From Croceifilum oryzae (GTDB taxonomy: Bacteria; Bacillota; Bacilli; Thermoactinomycetales; Thermoactinomycetaceae): a DNA stretch of 64,000 bases. The position numbers and the translations under genes are program-made. The DNA is taken from assembly GCF_030814315.1 (NCBI RefSeq), contig NZ_JAUSUV010000010.1:1-64000 (forward strand), read 5' to 3'. This document shows, piece by piece, positions 52,107-62,755 of the stretch (position 1 is its first letter; each line of letters starts with the position of its first letter). The notes under the pieces are model-generated. The model had not been told where the DNA came from, did no database searches, and saw nothing but the letters and a program-made list of their open reading frames with translations.

Positions 52107-53567
52107 CTAGGAACGTTTGTCAACGAAGCTTTGTAAACGTTTTACAACGGTGTCTTTCCCTAGAAGCAAAATCGTTTCGGTCAAGTCTGGACCATGTGTC
52201 TCTCCAGAAATCACCGCACGCACTGGCATAAAAAGCTGCTTCCCTTTAAAGCCAGTCTCTTTTTGCACTGCTTTAAACATAGATTTGACAGTTGCTACGT
52301 CTAAACCTTCTTGAGCTTGAACCTCTGCCATATAGCTTGAAATCACCGTCGGCACAGAATCCTCAGCAAGGATTTGCTCAGCCTCTGGGGAATAATTGAT
52401 ATCTTGACGGAAGAAGATATCCGATAGCTCCACGATTTGGGAGATCTCGTCCATCTGTTCCTGATAAAGCCCTACTAGCCGTGTCACCCATTCCTTTTGC
52501 TCTGGAGCAAGAGAGGAGGAAATTTTGCCTGCCTTCTCTAGATAAGGTATGGCAAGATCCGTAATCCGTTCTAGGCTCGATTTCTTAATATAATAGTTGT
52601 TCATCCACTTTAACTTGGCCGTATCAAACGTCGCAGGTGACTTTGACACTCTCTCTAAGGAAAAGAGCTCGGTTAATTCTTCAAGAGTAAAAATCTCCTC
52701 TTCTCCTTCAGGAGACCAGCCGAGTAGTGCCAAGAAATTCACAATCGCTTCTGGAAGATAACCAAGATCGCGATACTGGCTAATAAATTGGACAATCGAC
52801 TCGTCACGCTTACTCATTTTTTTCCCTTCATGATTGAGAATCAATGGGATATGTGCAAACTTTGGCACGCCAAACCCAAGTGCCTGAGCCACACATAGCT
52901 GACGAGGTGTATTCGAAATATGTTCTTCTCCACGAATTACATGGGTGATGTTCATAAGTGCATCATCAATCACAACCGCAAAGTTGTAAGTAGGACGACC
53001 ATCCGGACGGACGATGATAAAATCACCAATTCCATTGGAATCAAACTCTACATCACCGCGCACGTAATCAGAAAAAGCTAACGCTTGATCTTGCGGAACA
53101 GCCAAACGAATGCTAGGAACTCGTCCCTCTGCTTGATATGCGGCAATTTGTTCCTCACTCAAATGACGATCCCAACCACTAAACTTCGGCGCCTCACCAC
53201 GAGCCAGTTGCTCCTCACGCTCCTGCTCTAGCTCCGCTTGGTTCGCATAGCTATAGTAGGCTTTCCCTTCCGCTACGAGTCGATCTGCGTACTCTGTATA
53301 GAGATCGAGGCGTTGCATACAACGATACGGTTCATGGGGTCCGCCCTTTTCTGTTGATTCATCCGCAACGACACCTAACCACTCTAAGCCGTTCATCTGT
53401 TCTAGATCTGCGCCTTCTATGTTACGCTCTGTATCTGTATCCTCAATTCGCAGGATAAATTGTCCGCCGTTCTTTTTGGCAAATAAATAGCTGAATAAAG
53501 CGGTACGTGCTCCGCCAATATGTAAGTAGCCAGTAGGGCTTGGTGCGTATCGGGTACGAACTGTCAT
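52107..53567 (-). CDS. gltX: Glutamyl-tRNA synthetase
   Basis: A 486-residue class I synthetase: HIGG (16-19) and KMSKR (in GKKMSKRDES). It is probably non-discriminating, charging tRNA-Gln as well, as is general in Bacillales lacking GlnRS. A 176-bp gap to ispF carries a hairpin (53651-53685) but no clear promoter. Confidence 0.97.
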   Translation of the reverse strand: MTVRTRYAPSPTGYLHIGGARTALFSYLFAKKNGGQFILRIEDTDTERNIEGADLEQMNGLEWLGVVADESTEKGGPHEPYRCMQRLDLYTEYADRLVAEGKAYYSYANQAELEQEREEQLARGEAPKFSGWDRHLSEEQIAAYQAEGRVPSIRLAVPQDQALAFSDYVRGDVEFDSNGIGDFIIVRPDGRPTYNFAVVIDDALMNITHVIRGEEHISNTPRQLCVAQALGFGVPKFAHIPLILNHEGKKMSKRDESIVQFISQYRDLGYLPEAIVNFLALLGWSPEGEEEIFTLEELTELFSLERVSKSPATFDTAKLKWMNNYYIKKSSLERITDLAIPYLEKAGKISSSLAPEQKEWVTRLVGLYQEQMDEISQIVELSDIFFRQDINYSPEAEQILAEDSVPTVISSYMAEVQAQEGLDVATVKSMFKAVQKETGFKGKQLFMPVRAVISGETHGPDLTETILLLGKDTVVKRLQSFVDKRS

Positions 53568-53743
53568 GGTTTTCTCTCCTCGTAGTAAGTTAAGTTAGTT
53601 TTGTTTTGCTTTGATTTATCAATAATAAGTTCAAGTTCATTTTACTTTTGGGGTCCCGCTAGAATACATGTTATTGCGGAACCGTACAGTTGTAATAATC
53701 AAGAGGGAGTTGGGGCAATGATCTTCAAATCAACACTCCAAAC

Positions 53744-54220
53744 CTACCTCTTCTCCAACAACACAACCGCCATCGAAGCAATCCCTTCACCACGCCCAGT
53801 AAATCCTAATTGCTCCGTCGTAGTAGCCTTCACATTCACCTGCTCTAACTCAGCCTCAAGCAACTCCGCAATACGCCTTTGCATCAACGGAATATACGAA
53901 GCCATCTTCGGCTTCTGAGCTATAATCGTCGCATCTACATTTCCAAGCCGATAACCCTTCGCCTTTACCAATTCCCACACATGTATCAATAACTTAGCAC
54001 TATCTGCACCCTTATAAGCCGGGTCTGTATCAGGAAAATGCTTCCCTATATCCCCCAAAGCAACCGCGCCTAAAATAGCATCCGTAATCGTATGTAATAA
54101 CACATCTGCATCAGAGTGACCCACCAGACCCTTTTCGTACGGAATCTGGACCCCTCCTAGAATAAGAGGATACCCTTCTGCTAGTTGATGTACATCGAAA
54201 CCTTGTCCAATCCGAATCAT
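53744..54220 (-). CDS. ispF: 2-C-methyl-D-erythritol 2,4-cyclodiphosphate synthase
   Basis: A 158-residue IspF, fifth step of the MEP isoprenoid pathway. Metal ligands in GFDVHQL and [20 protein letters not shown] follows. The start overlaps the ispD stop as ATGA. Confidence 0.97.
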   Translation of the reverse strand: MIRIGQGFDVHQLAEGYPLILGGVQIPYEKGLVGHSDADVLLHTITDAILGAVALGDIGKHFPDTDPAYKGADSAKLLIHVWELVKAKGYRLGNVDATIIAQKPKMASYIPLMQRRIAELLEAELEQVNVKATTTEQLGFTGRGEGIASMAVVLLEKR

Positions 54221-54906
54221 ACCTCTACTCTCCTAATCTCCCATATTTTCTCGGCAAGCACAAGATCTTCAGGAGTAGTGATCTTAATATTATTATATTC
54301 ACCCTCTACTACTTTTACAGGAAACCCTATCTGCTCGATCAGCATCGAATCATCCGTCGCCCAATTTGGATCCTCAAGAGCTTTTTCATGAGCTTGTACA
54401 ATTAAATCCCTACTAAATCCCTGTGGTGTCTGTACCGAGATCAGCTCACTGCGCGCCGGAGTACTTGTTACCCAGCCCTCGCTGTTGATCTGTTTAATCG
54501 TATCTTTTACAGGTACTGCTAAGATCGCTGCCTTTGTAACTTTTACCTCTCGAATCAAGCGATCTAGTGCTTCATGTGTGACAAACGGACGAACAGCATC
54601 ATGAATTAAAATCCAGTCGCTTTGGCAATGTTGCAACCCCATATGTACACTTTCTTGCCTCTCTTTTCCGCCTTCGACAATCGCCTTCACCTTAGCAAAT
54701 CCATACGACCTAAGCATCTCTTCTGTTCCACGTATCTCTTCTTTTTTCATAACCAAGATAATCTCATCTACCTGAGGATGAGTCTCAAAAAGCCGAAGCG
54801 TGTGAACCAAAATGGGTTGTCCATCTAGCAAAAGGAACTGCTTACTAACCTTGCTACCCATACGTTTTCCTTGACCAGCAGCGGGGATGACAACTCCAAC
54901 ACTCAT
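54217..54906 (-). CDS. ispD: 2-C-methyl-D-erythritol 4-phosphate cytidylyltransferase
   Basis: A 229-residue IspD, third step of the MEP pathway. [18 protein letters not shown] nucleotide-binding start, and [11 protein letters not shown]. It is coupled with ispF. Confidence 0.97.
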   Translation of the reverse strand: MSVGVVIPAAGQGKRMGSKVSKQFLLLDGQPILVHTLRLFETHPQVDEIILVMKKEEIRGTEEMLRSYGFAKVKAIVEGGKERQESVHMGLQHCQSDWILIHDAVRPFVTHEALDRLIREVKVTKAAILAVPVKDTIKQINSEGWVTSTPARSELISVQTPQGFSRDLIVQAHEKALEDPNWATDDSMLIEQIGFPVKVVEGEYNNIKITTPEDLVLAEKIWEIRRVEV

Positions 54907-54921
54907 GATCCATTCTCCTCA

Positions 54922-54975
54922 TATATAAATAAAACAGTGCCCGTCGGCATCCGAAGACACCGTACGGGCTTGTTG
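54922..54975 (-). terminator. terminator after the PIN/TRAM gene
   Basis: On the minus strand, AACAAGCCCGT pairs with ACGGGCACTGTT, with an inner stem capped by a TTCG tetraloop, then TTATTTAT. It separates the PIN/TRAM gene from ispD. Confidence 0.8.
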
Positions 54976-54986
54976 TTTATTCCTTA

Positions 54987-56081
54987 TTATAACGCACGCT
55001 CTAGGAGCTTGGGCTTAGCAAAAATCATTCTGCCTGCCGAGGTTTGAAGTACACTGGTTACAAGGACATCAATATGATCACCTATATACTCCCGACCGCC
55101 TTCGATGACAATCATGGTTCCATCATCTAGATAGGCGACCCCTTGACCATGTTCTTTTCCATCTTTGATCACTTGAACATTAATCTCTTCGCCTGGCAAC
55201 ACAACTGGTTTTACAGCATTGGCTAGGTCATTGATATTCAGCACGCTAACACCTTGTAGCTCGCATACCTTGTTCAAGTTAAAATCATTTGTTACCACTT
55301 TCCCTGATAGCACTTTAGCCAATTTGACTAATTTACTATCCACTTCTGCCACATCCTCAAAATCACCTTCATAGATTAATACTTTCATATTAAGCTCTTT
55401 TTGGATCTTATTGAGGATATCAAGCCCTCTACGACCTCGATTTCGCTTCAATACATCAGAAGAATCCGCGATGTGTTGCAACTCTTCTAGAATAAAACTA
55501 GGAATGACGATCGTTCCATCTAGAAAGCCCGTCCGACATATATCAGCAATCCGTCCATCGATAATAACGCTGGTATCCAAGATTTTGTGCTCAACGATAT
55601 CTTGATTCTCTTTTTTAGCTTGTTTGTCTCTTCCTTGCCGACCAAACGTAATGATGGTAATAAGCTCATCTTTTTTCTTATAACCAACACTAAAACCAAG
55701 ATATCCAAACAAAATCGATACAATAATCGGTAAAACCCGTTCAACCCCTGGGATTGACAGTTCAGAAATAGGTTGTTGAATTAAAAATGCAATAAGAAGA
55801 CCCATAATTAAGCCAAATACACCAAATAATCCATCCGCTGCTGGAATTTTTACAAGGTGCTCTTCAAACCACTTAATCCAGTTAATAACACTTTCCGAAA
55901 CACGAATAGCTACTACAAATAAGAGCGCAGCCCCAATAAAAGCACCAACATAACCTGAAAACGGAACTTCTCCAAAATTCAGAGGAGATTCTTGAAGCAC
56001 CCGAAAAAACTTCGGACCGAGTACCCAACCCGCGGATGCTCCTAGGAGTGTGAATGCTAATTGTACAAAACGATTCATCAT
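54987..56081 (-). CDS. PIN/TRAM-domain membrane protein (YacL)
   Basis: A 364-residue protein: four N-terminal membrane helices (about 5-125), a PIN nuclease-like domain (about 173-290, with LDTSVIIDGRIADI and VTNDFNLNKV acidic residues) and a C-terminal TRAM RNA-binding domain. It is widespread in Firmicutes next to ispD and carD. An RNase role is inferred from the domains; the substrate is unknown. Confidence 0.9.
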   Translation of the reverse strand: MMNRFVQLAFTLLGASAGWVLGPKFFRVLQESPLNFGEVPFSGYVGAFIGAALLFVVAIRVSESVINWIKWFEEHLVKIPAADGLFGVFGLIMGLLIAFLIQQPISELSIPGVERVLPIIVSILFGYLGFSVGYKKKDELITIITFGRQGRDKQAKKENQDIVEHKILDTSVIIDGRIADICRTGFLDGTIVIPSFILEELQHIADSSDVLKRNRGRRGLDILNKIQKELNMKVLIYEGDFEDVAEVDSKLVKLAKVLSGKVVTNDFNLNKVCELQGVSVLNINDLANAVKPVVLPGEEINVQVIKDGKEHGQGVAYLDDGTMIVIEGGREYIGDHIDVLVTSVLQTSAGRMIFAKPKLLERAL

Positions 56082-56188
56082 GGGGCTTCACCTCCCCTCT
56101 CACATCAAATCTAGTATTCAGTATAGACAAATTAATGAAAAACAAACCTATTGTTTAGTTCGTAAAAAAATAAGGGTGAAAATTCAAG

Positions 56189-56674
56189 CTATGTGTGGGA
56201 TGAAATAATTTCATCAATAAGTTCAAAAACCTGTTCAGCCTGTAAATCCCTAGCTAGTGCTAACTCGCTAATTAAAATTTGTCTTGCGTTGTCTAGCATT
56301 TTTTTCTCACCGGTGGAAAGCCCTTTCTCCTCATCACGAAACATCAAGGAGCGAACGACTTCGGCAACTTCATAGATGTCTCCGCTTTTCATCTTGTCCA
56401 TATTGGCACGAAAGCGGCGGTTCCAGCTGGTTGTTTCTTCTTCTTCGAAATTTTTCATACGATCTAATACTTTATCTACCGTACTTTCGTCGACAACCTC
56501 ACGCAATCCGATACAATTGATACTCTGCAAAGGAACCATTACTTTTAGATCTCCAATTGGCATACGCATCACATAGTATTGTTTACGTTCCCCTAAGATC
56601 TCACGCTCTTCAATGGATTCAATGATCCCAGCGCCGTGCATCGGGTAAACCACCTTGTCACCAATATTGAACAA
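56189..56674 (-). CDS. CarD-family transcription regulator
   Basis: A 161-residue protein: N-terminal RNA-polymerase-interaction domain (IGDKVVYPMHGAGIIESIEE) and a helical C-terminal domain. CarD proteins bind the beta subunit and stabilise open complexes, notably at rRNA promoters. The start is TTG, with GGGGGTGG upstream. It has its own strong promoter. Confidence 0.9.
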   Translation of the reverse strand: MFNIGDKVVYPMHGAGIIESIEEREILGERKQYYVMRMPIGDLKVMVPLQSINCIGLREVVDESTVDKVLDRMKNFEEEETTSWNRRFRANMDKMKSGDIYEVAEVVRSLMFRDEEKGLSTGEKKMLDNARQILISELALARDLQAEQVFELIDEIISSHT

Positions 56675-56707
56675 ATAGATCCACCCCCAGAGACAATATC
56701 TATTTCC

Positions 56708-56736
56708 AAGATATCACAACTGAAGATAACTGTCAA
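56708..56736 (-). promoter_or_regulatory. sigma-A promoter of the carD-family gene
   Basis: The minus strand has TTGACA (56731-56736), 17 bp, TATCTT (56708-56713). The start is near 56701, so the leader is only about 27 nt. Confidence 0.8.
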
Positions 56737-56864
56737 CGGATTTTAAAACGAATATCTTAGCACATAACTTTTATGAGAGTCAATATCTTTTTGCATAATA
56801 AACAGCTTGTCAAAAATAAATAAGAATTCAATATATCTTGCAGAGTATCTTATACACCCATAGA

Positions 56865-56906
56865 CAAAGAGAAACAACCCGATACCATCTTAGCACGGGT
56901 TGTTTC
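56865..56906 (-). terminator. terminator of pssA
   Basis: GAAACAACCCG and CGGGTTGTTTC form a perfect 11-bp stem, followed on the minus strand by TCTTTGTC. Confidence 0.8.
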
Positions 56907-56920
56907 TTCATCATTCACGT

Positions 56921-57634
56921 TTATTCTTCAACTGGCTCATCATGCTCTTCCGTACGTTTTTTCCGTTCAAGTGTCTTTTTAACACCGTATAATGCATAGA
57001 TACCTAGTGGAATAAAGATCACTTTTGGAAGCTCTTTCGGGAAATAGATCGCGGCAACCGCAACAGCAATCAAAAAGATCGGAGCAATCCAATAAACACT
57101 CTTTGGAATCGTTGTTTTCTTGAAGGCAGGATAACGGATCTGACTTACCATCAGATAGGATAGGAATAAAGTAGCAACTAGTAGAATCACTGGGTTATCT
57201 ACATACGTTTTATAGAGTGCCAATGTAGCTAAAATTCCGCCCGCCGCGGTAATGGGCAGCCCGATAAAGTAGCCTGGGACTCCAGGGTGAACGTTAAATC
57301 GAGCAAGGCGCAGTGCCCCACAAATAGGGAAGATCGCAGTTACAACCCAGCCTGTGAAGCCCATAGGTTGTAAAACCGATACATACATAATAACTGCCGG
57401 AGCAACACCAAATGTAATAAGATCTGATAATGAGTCCAATTGTTTTCCGAATTCACTTTGGGCATTTAGCATACGAGCTACACGACCATCCAAGCCATCT
57501 AATAACATCCCGATAATGACCATAATCGCCGCATATTCCCAATATTTCTCTTCGTGAATTGCCAGCAAAATAGCCATGATACCGAGGAATAAGTTCCCGA
57601 CGGTCAAACAGTTAGGTAATGACTTTGTAAACAT
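56921..57634 (-). CDS. pssA: CDP-diacylglycerol-serine O-phosphatidyltransferase
   Basis: A 237-residue CDP-alcohol phosphotransferase with about six membrane helices and the motif DGLDGRVARMLNAQSEFGKQ followed by LDSLSD, carrying the catalytic aspartates. It makes phosphatidylserine, the precursor of phosphatidylethanolamine; no psd gene is adjacent. The tail (about 215-237) is highly charged. In B. subtilis pssA is not in this neighbourhood. Confidence 0.92.
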   Translation of the reverse strand: MFTKSLPNCLTVGNLFLGIMAILLAIHEEKYWEYAAIMVIIGMLLDGLDGRVARMLNAQSEFGKQLDSLSDLITFGVAPAVIMYVSVLQPMGFTGWVVTAIFPICGALRLARFNVHPGVPGYFIGLPITAAGGILATLALYKTYVDNPVILLVATLFLSYLMVSQIRYPAFKKTTIPKSVYWIAPIFLIAVAVAAIYFPKELPKVIFIPLGIYALYGVKKTLERKKRTEEHDEPVEE

Positions 57635-57705
57635 ACAGGGAACCCCCTATTGGATTAAGTCCCTACTCAGGACCTTTTCAGTTTCGTTCATTTGTATAAT
57701 GTTTC

Positions 57706-57734
57706 ATTGTAAGGTATTTAGATATGTCTGTCAA
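57706..57734 (-). promoter_or_regulatory. sigma-A promoter of pssA
   Basis: The minus strand has TTGACA (57729-57734), 17 bp, TACAAT (57706-57711). The -35 lies within the last codons of disA. Confidence 0.75.
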
Positions 57735-58791
57735 TAAAGACCTGCTCCTGAATCCTCCGCAAACCTTCTTGAATCGCTCTTGCTCGAACATCACCAATTC
57801 CTTCTACGTCATCCAATTCATCGATTGATGCCATCATAATTTTCGGCAGCTTCCCAAAACGGAATGTAAGTTTCTGGATAATATTTCCTGGCAAGCGAGG
57901 GATTTTGTTTAAAATCCGATAGCCCCTCGGCGCAACAGACCCTTCTTGGAGATTGGTGTTGCCTGGATAGCCTAGGATCCGTACGATATGAATCTGTTCT
58001 AACAAGTCATCACTCGAAAGATGTTTTAGATCCTCAAACACTCTTGTAGGTGTTTGGATGGCGGGGTCTTTAGCATAATCTTTAATCAACCATTCCGCTT
58101 CCTCTTCTACATGGGAAACCAACTCTTCTAATTGCATATGAATCAGTCGGCCTTCTGATCCTAACTCATTGATGTAGCTCTGAATCTCTCGTTTGATCCT
58201 GAGCACCATCTCAATTCGTTGAATCACGAGAGCTACATCATTCAGTGTAACCAACTCTTCAAATTCAAGCGCACTTAAATTGGTAGTAGCTTGATCCAGT
58301 ACGGATTTATATTTTTCTAATGTTTGTATCGCTTGATTCGCTTTCGTCAAGATCACACGAATATCTCGCAAGGCATATCGAACACTACCTTTATAAACGG
58401 TAATGGTATTACGACGCTGGGAGATGGATACAACGAGCTTACCCGTCTGTTTTGCCGTTCGTTGCGCAGTCCGATGACGGATTCCCGTCTCCGTAGAAGG
58501 CATGGAAGAACTTGGAACAAGTTGTGCATTTGCATAATGAATCCGTTTCACATCACTGCTTAAAATAATAGCTCCATCCATTTTACATAATTCATACAGA
58601 TGAGCGGCTGTAAAAGGACTATCAATATGGAATCCACCATCTACAAGTTCTTTTACCGAATCATCGTATCCTACTACAATGAGTGCCCCTGTCTTAGCAC
58701 CTAGCACATTGTCTAGTCCTTCTCGAAAGGAAGTTCCTGGAGCAAGGAGTTTTAGTGCTCCACTTAAAATTGCATCAAATTCTTTGCTCAA
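57718..58791 (-). CDS. disA: Diadenylate cyclase DisA (DNA integrity scanner)
   Basis: A 357-residue c-di-AMP synthase: DAC domain with DGA (72-74) and RHR (105-107), a helical spine, and a C-terminal helix-hairpin-helix DNA-binding domain ([18 protein letters not shown]). It scans for branched DNA. The start is TTG with GGGGGGG upstream. It follows radA, its usual partner. Confidence 0.96.
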   Translation of the reverse strand: MSKEFDAILSGALKLLAPGTSFREGLDNVLGAKTGALIVVGYDDSVKELVDGGFHIDSPFTAAHLYELCKMDGAIILSSDVKRIHYANAQLVPSSSMPSTETGIRHRTAQRTAKQTGKLVVSISQRRNTITVYKGSVRYALRDIRVILTKANQAIQTLEKYKSVLDQATTNLSALEFEELVTLNDVALVIQRIEMVLRIKREIQSYINELGSEGRLIHMQLEELVSHVEEEAEWLIKDYAKDPAIQTPTRVFEDLKHLSSDDLLEQIHIVRILGYPGNTNLQEGSVAPRGYRILNKIPRLPGNIIQKLTFRFGKLPKIMMASIDELDDVEGIGDVRARAIQEGLRRIQEQVFIDRHI

Positions 58792-58798
58792 TGAATGT

Positions 58799-60172
58799 CT
58801 ACCCCCCCATCGCTTCTTTTAAAGCCTCTGTCACACTATTGACACCGATTAATTGAACACCCGAAGGCGGTGTTAAGCCACGTAAGTTCTTACTTGGTAG
58901 TATTACCTTCTCGAAGCCCAAATTAACAGCCTCTGCTACCCTTTGTTCGATCCTGGATACCGCCCGAACTTCACCCGTAAGTCCTACCTCCCCGATAAAT
59001 AATTCACTTACTCCGGTAGGACGATCTCGAAAACTAGACGCCAACGCTACTGCAATCGCTAGATCCACTGCTGGTTCATCTAATCGAACACCACCTACCA
59101 CGTTTACAAACGCGTCTTGATTCTGCAAAAACATACCAATTCTTTTTTCGAGAACGGCCATAATCATCGTCAAACGCTGATGATCGATACCTGAAGCTGA
59201 ACGTTTCGGAGTAGCAAAGCTAGTAGGTGTCACTAATGCTTGCAATTCAACCAAAACAGGTCTTGTTCCCTCTACACTCGCTGTAACAGCTGTACCCGGA
59301 ACTCCCACAGGCCTCCCTGCTAAAAAGACCTCAGATGGATTATCTATTTCCTCTAGCCCAAGCTCTTTCATCTCAAATACACCGATTTCATTGGTAGAAC
59401 CAAAACGATTTTTAACGGCCCTGAGTACCCTATATGTATGATGACGCTCTCCCTCAAAGTACAAAACGCAATCCACCATGTGTTCCAACATCCTCGGACC
59501 CGCAATAGCACCAGATTTCGTCACATGACCCACAATGATAATCGCTACCCCTTGTTCCTTTGCCCAGCGCATGAGTTGCCCTGTACATTCACGTACTTGA
59601 GCCACACTCCCCGGTGCAGAAGTGACTTCTGGATGATACATCGTTTGAATGGAATCGATCACAACAAGCTTTGGATTCGTTTCTCCTATTAATTCTTCAA
59701 TAACCGTAAGGTCTGTCTCGGAAGCGACATATAAATCTTCATGCAATGACTCCAAACGCTCAGCCCGCATACGGATTTGTTCAAGGGATTCCTCACCTGT
59801 GACATACAGAATGGGAGTGCCTGATCGCGCTAACCGATATGTGGCTTGCAGTAAAAGAGTGGATTTCCCAATCCCAGGATCTCCGCCCACTAGAATCAGT
59901 GAGCCCGGAACCAATCCACCTCCCAGTACACGGTTTAATTCACGCATACCGGTATCCGTACGTTCGGTAGATAACTTTTCCACTTGAGTAATTCGTGAAG
60001 CCTTCTCACGCTTAGTTTTTGGTTTAATATTCGTTCCAGGAATCCGTAGAGAAGTATTTTCCCGCTCCTCCACCATGGAGTTCCACTCTTCGCATCCCGG
60101 GCAACGCCCCATCCACTTTGCCGATTCATAACCGCACTCTTGACAAATAAATCGAGTCTTAACTTTTGCCAA
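58799..60172 (-). CDS. radA: DNA repair protein RadA (Sms)
   Basis: A 457-residue RecA-like branch-migration helicase: zinc finger Cys10, 13, 24, 27; Walker [11 protein letters not shown] (96-105); [11 protein letters not shown] motif; C-terminal Lon-like domain. The start is TTG at 60172 with GAGGTG six bases upstream; the upstream in-frame ATG at 60211 lies in the -10 of the presumed promoter. Confidence 0.96.
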   Translation of the reverse strand: MAKVKTRFICQECGYESAKWMGRCPGCEEWNSMVEERENTSLRIPGTNIKPKTKREKASRITQVEKLSTERTDTGMRELNRVLGGGLVPGSLILVGGDPGIGKSTLLLQATYRLARSGTPILYVTGEESLEQIRMRAERLESLHEDLYVASETDLTVIEELIGETNPKLVVIDSIQTMYHPEVTSAPGSVAQVRECTGQLMRWAKEQGVAIIIVGHVTKSGAIAGPRMLEHMVDCVLYFEGERHHTYRVLRAVKNRFGSTNEIGVFEMKELGLEEIDNPSEVFLAGRPVGVPGTAVTASVEGTRPVLVELQALVTPTSFATPKRSASGIDHQRLTMIMAVLEKRIGMFLQNQDAFVNVVGGVRLDEPAVDLAIAVALASSFRDRPTGVSELFIGEVGLTGEVRAVSRIEQRVAEAVNLGFEKVILPSKNLRGLTPPSGVQLIGVNSVTEALKEAMGG

Positions 60173-60209
60173 AGGATTCACCTCAAAACTCAAATGGAAT
60201 TCATCCCTC

Positions 60210-60218
60210 ATTATAACA
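60210..60218 (-). promoter_or_regulatory. extended -10 promoter of radA-disA
   Basis: The minus strand reads TGTTATAAT, a perfect extended -10, between the clpC terminator and the radA start. The predicted transcript starts near 60203. No consensus -35. Confidence 0.55.
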
Positions 60219-60238
60219 AATAAGGCATTCAACGGTTA

Positions 60239-60275
60239 GAAAAAAGAACAGCCTAGATTCCTCAAGGCTGTTCTA
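60239..60275 (-). terminator. terminator of the ctsR-clpC operon
   Basis: On the minus strand, AGAACAGCCT pairs perfectly with AGGCTGTTCT, followed by TTTTTC. It separates clpC from radA. Confidence 0.92.
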
Positions 60276-60280
60276 ATTGT

Positions 60281-62737
60281 TTACGCTTGTTTAGACTTGG
60301 TTGATTTAGTTGTTTTCGTCTTTCCCTTTTCCACAACTAAAGCCCCATCTTTCAAATCGATTTGAACGGTATCCCCTCGCCCGATATGACCGCGAAGCAA
60401 CTCTTCCGATAAACGATCTTCAATATGCTTTTGGATCGCTCGACGGAGTGGACGAGCCCCGTATTGCGGATCGAATCCTTCTTTTGCGAGATAATTTTTC
60501 GCAGCGTTTGTGAGAGTAAAATCGATCTCTTGTTCATGAAGTCGTCTGCGAAGCTCTTCCGCCATCAAGCTTACAATCTCTTGAAGATGCTCTTCTTTGA
60601 GAGAATGGAACACAATCAAATCGTCAATCCGATTCAAAAACTCAGGACGGAAGCTTTTCTTCAGCTGTTCCATGACGTTATTCTTCATCTGTTCATACTC
60701 GTCTTTACTGGTATCACCCGTAGCAAATCCTAGGCGAGTATTCTTAATCATAGAAGCCCCGACGTTAGAAGTCATAATGATCACCGTGTTACGGAAATCA
60801 ACGGTACGACCTTTCCCATCTGTCAGCCTTCCATCTTCTAACACTTGTAACAAGACATTGAATACTTCTGGATGGGCTTTTTCAATCTCATCAAAGAGAA
60901 CAACGGAGTACGGTTTGCGGCGTACTTTTTCCGTTAATTGACCACCTTCATCATACCCTACATATCCTGGTGGAGATCCAACTAGACGGCTAGTAGTATG
61001 CTTTTCCATGTACTCAGACATATCAATCCGAATCATCGCAGTTTCATCACCAAACATCGATTCTGCAAGGGCGCGAGCCAGCTCTGTCTTCCCTACCCCA
61101 GTAGGCCCAAGAAAGATAAAAGAACCAATAGGGCGCTTCGGATCCTTAAGTCCAGCACGAGCTCGGCGAATCGCACGGGCAACTGATTTCACAGCTTCCT
61201 CTTGGCCAATCACGCGATTATGCAGGATGGATTCCATATTTAGCAAGCGCGCTGACTCTTCCTCTGCCAATTTGACAACTGGAATCCCCGTCCAACTTGC
61301 CACGATATGAGCAATATCATTCCCTGTTACTTCCGAGTCTGATCTACCTTGGTCCTGCTTCCAACGATTGCGAGTCGATTCCAACTCTTCGCGAAGTTTT
61401 TGCTCACGATCACGAAGGGAAGCTGCTTTTTCAAATTCTTGACTTTGTACAGCGGCATCTTTTTCTTTCTTTACATCTACCATCTTCTTCTCTAGCTCTT
61501 TTAAATCAGGTGGTACTGTATAAGAAGAGAGACGTACCTTCGAAGCAGCTTCATCAACAAGATCAATCGCTTTATCAGGTAGATAACGATCTGTAATATA
61601 ACGATCCGAGAGCTTCACAGCTTGCTCAATCGCTTCATCTGTAATCTTCACACGATGGTGGGCTTCATAGCGATCCCGAAGTCCTTTTAAGATCAGGACT
61701 GCTTCCTCTGCCGTAGGTTCATCAACAGTAATCGGTTGAAAACGACGTTCTAACGCCGCATCTTTTTCGATATATTTCCGGTACTCATCTAAGGTAGTTG
61801 CACCAATACATTGCAATTCTCCACGAGCCAGAGCTGGTTTTAAAATATTAGAGGCATCAATCGCCCCTTCCGCTCCACCAGCACCAATCAGAGTATGCAA
61901 TTCATCAATAAATAGGATGATATTTCCCGCTTGGCGAATTTCGTCCATAATCTTCTTCAAACGATCTTCAAATTCACCACGATACTTCGTTCCTGCCACA
62001 ACGGTACCCATATCGAGTGTCATAACACGCTTTCCCCGAAGTGTTTCCGGAATTTCTCCAGCCACAATTCGTTGAGCTAATCCTTCTGCTACTGCGGTTT
62101 TCCCGACTCCTGGCTCTCCAATGAGAACAGGATTGTTTTTGGTACGTCGAGATAAAACTTGGACTACACGTTCGATCTCTTTCCCCCGACCAATGACAGG
62201 ATCTAGATGTCCATCACGGGCAATTGCAGTAAGATCACGCGCAAGTCCATCTAAGGTAGGTGTATTAGCGCTAGCCACGTGACCTCCACCAGCAGCCGAT
62301 TCATTACTCCCCAGTAACTGCAAAACTTGTTGGCGTGCCTTATTTAAACTTACTCCCAAATTATTTAGTACCCGCGCGGCTACCCCTTCCCCTTCACGGA
62401 TCAGACCAAGGAGAATGTGTTCTGTTCCCACATAGGTATGGCCTAGCTTTCTCGCTTCATCCATTGACAGTTCGATCACTTTTTTTGCACGAGGAGTATA
62501 GGCAATATTGGTAGGTTGATTCGTTCCTCTACCAATTAGATTCTCCACTTCCTTTTGAATCTTCTCGAGACCCAGTCCCAAAGCAACTAATGCCTTTGCT
62601 GCGATTCCCTCTCCCTCACGAAGCAAACCAAGTAAGATATGCTCCGTACCAATGTTGCTATGACCTAGTCGGACTGCTTCGTCTTGAGCAAGTGCCAACA
62701 CTTTTTGCGCTCTTTCTGTTAGGCGACCAAACATCAT
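60281..62737 (-). CDS. clpC: ATP-dependent Clp protease ATPase subunit ClpC
   Basis: An 818-residue HSP100 unfoldase: N-domain repeats (about 3-145), first AAA+ module with GEPGVGKTA, middle domain with a UVR-like helix ([18 protein letters not shown]), second module with GPTGVGKTE. It degrades phospho-arginine-tagged proteins with ClpP. It follows mcsB by 18 bp. Confidence 0.98.
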   Translation of the reverse strand: MMFGRLTERAQKVLALAQDEAVRLGHSNIGTEHILLGLLREGEGIAAKALVALGLGLEKIQKEVENLIGRGTNQPTNIAYTPRAKKVIELSMDEARKLGHTYVGTEHILLGLIREGEGVAARVLNNLGVSLNKARQQVLQLLGSNESAAGGGHVASANTPTLDGLARDLTAIARDGHLDPVIGRGKEIERVVQVLSRRTKNNPVLIGEPGVGKTAVAEGLAQRIVAGEIPETLRGKRVMTLDMGTVVAGTKYRGEFEDRLKKIMDEIRQAGNIILFIDELHTLIGAGGAEGAIDASNILKPALARGELQCIGATTLDEYRKYIEKDAALERRFQPITVDEPTAEEAVLILKGLRDRYEAHHRVKITDEAIEQAVKLSDRYITDRYLPDKAIDLVDEAASKVRLSSYTVPPDLKELEKKMVDVKKEKDAAVQSQEFEKAASLRDREQKLREELESTRNRWKQDQGRSDSEVTGNDIAHIVASWTGIPVVKLAEEESARLLNMESILHNRVIGQEEAVKSVARAIRRARAGLKDPKRPIGSFIFLGPTGVGKTELARALAESMFGDETAMIRIDMSEYMEKHTTSRLVGSPPGYVGYDEGGQLTEKVRRKPYSVVLFDEIEKAHPEVFNVLLQVLEDGRLTDGKGRTVDFRNTVIIMTSNVGASMIKNTRLGFATGDTSKDEYEQMKNNVMEQLKKSFRPEFLNRIDDLIVFHSLKEEHLQEIVSLMAEELRRRLHEQEIDFTLTNAAKNYLAKEGFDPQYGARPLRRAIQKHIEDRLSEELLRGHIGRGDTVQIDLKDGALVVEKGKTKTTKSTKSKQA

Positions 62738-62755
62738 AAGCTAACACCTCTTTTT

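Noticed and set aside
52100-52130. TTGACA at the end of gltX as the T-box promoter
   Set aside because: No acceptable -10 lies 16-18 bp downstream, so it was not listed as a promoter.
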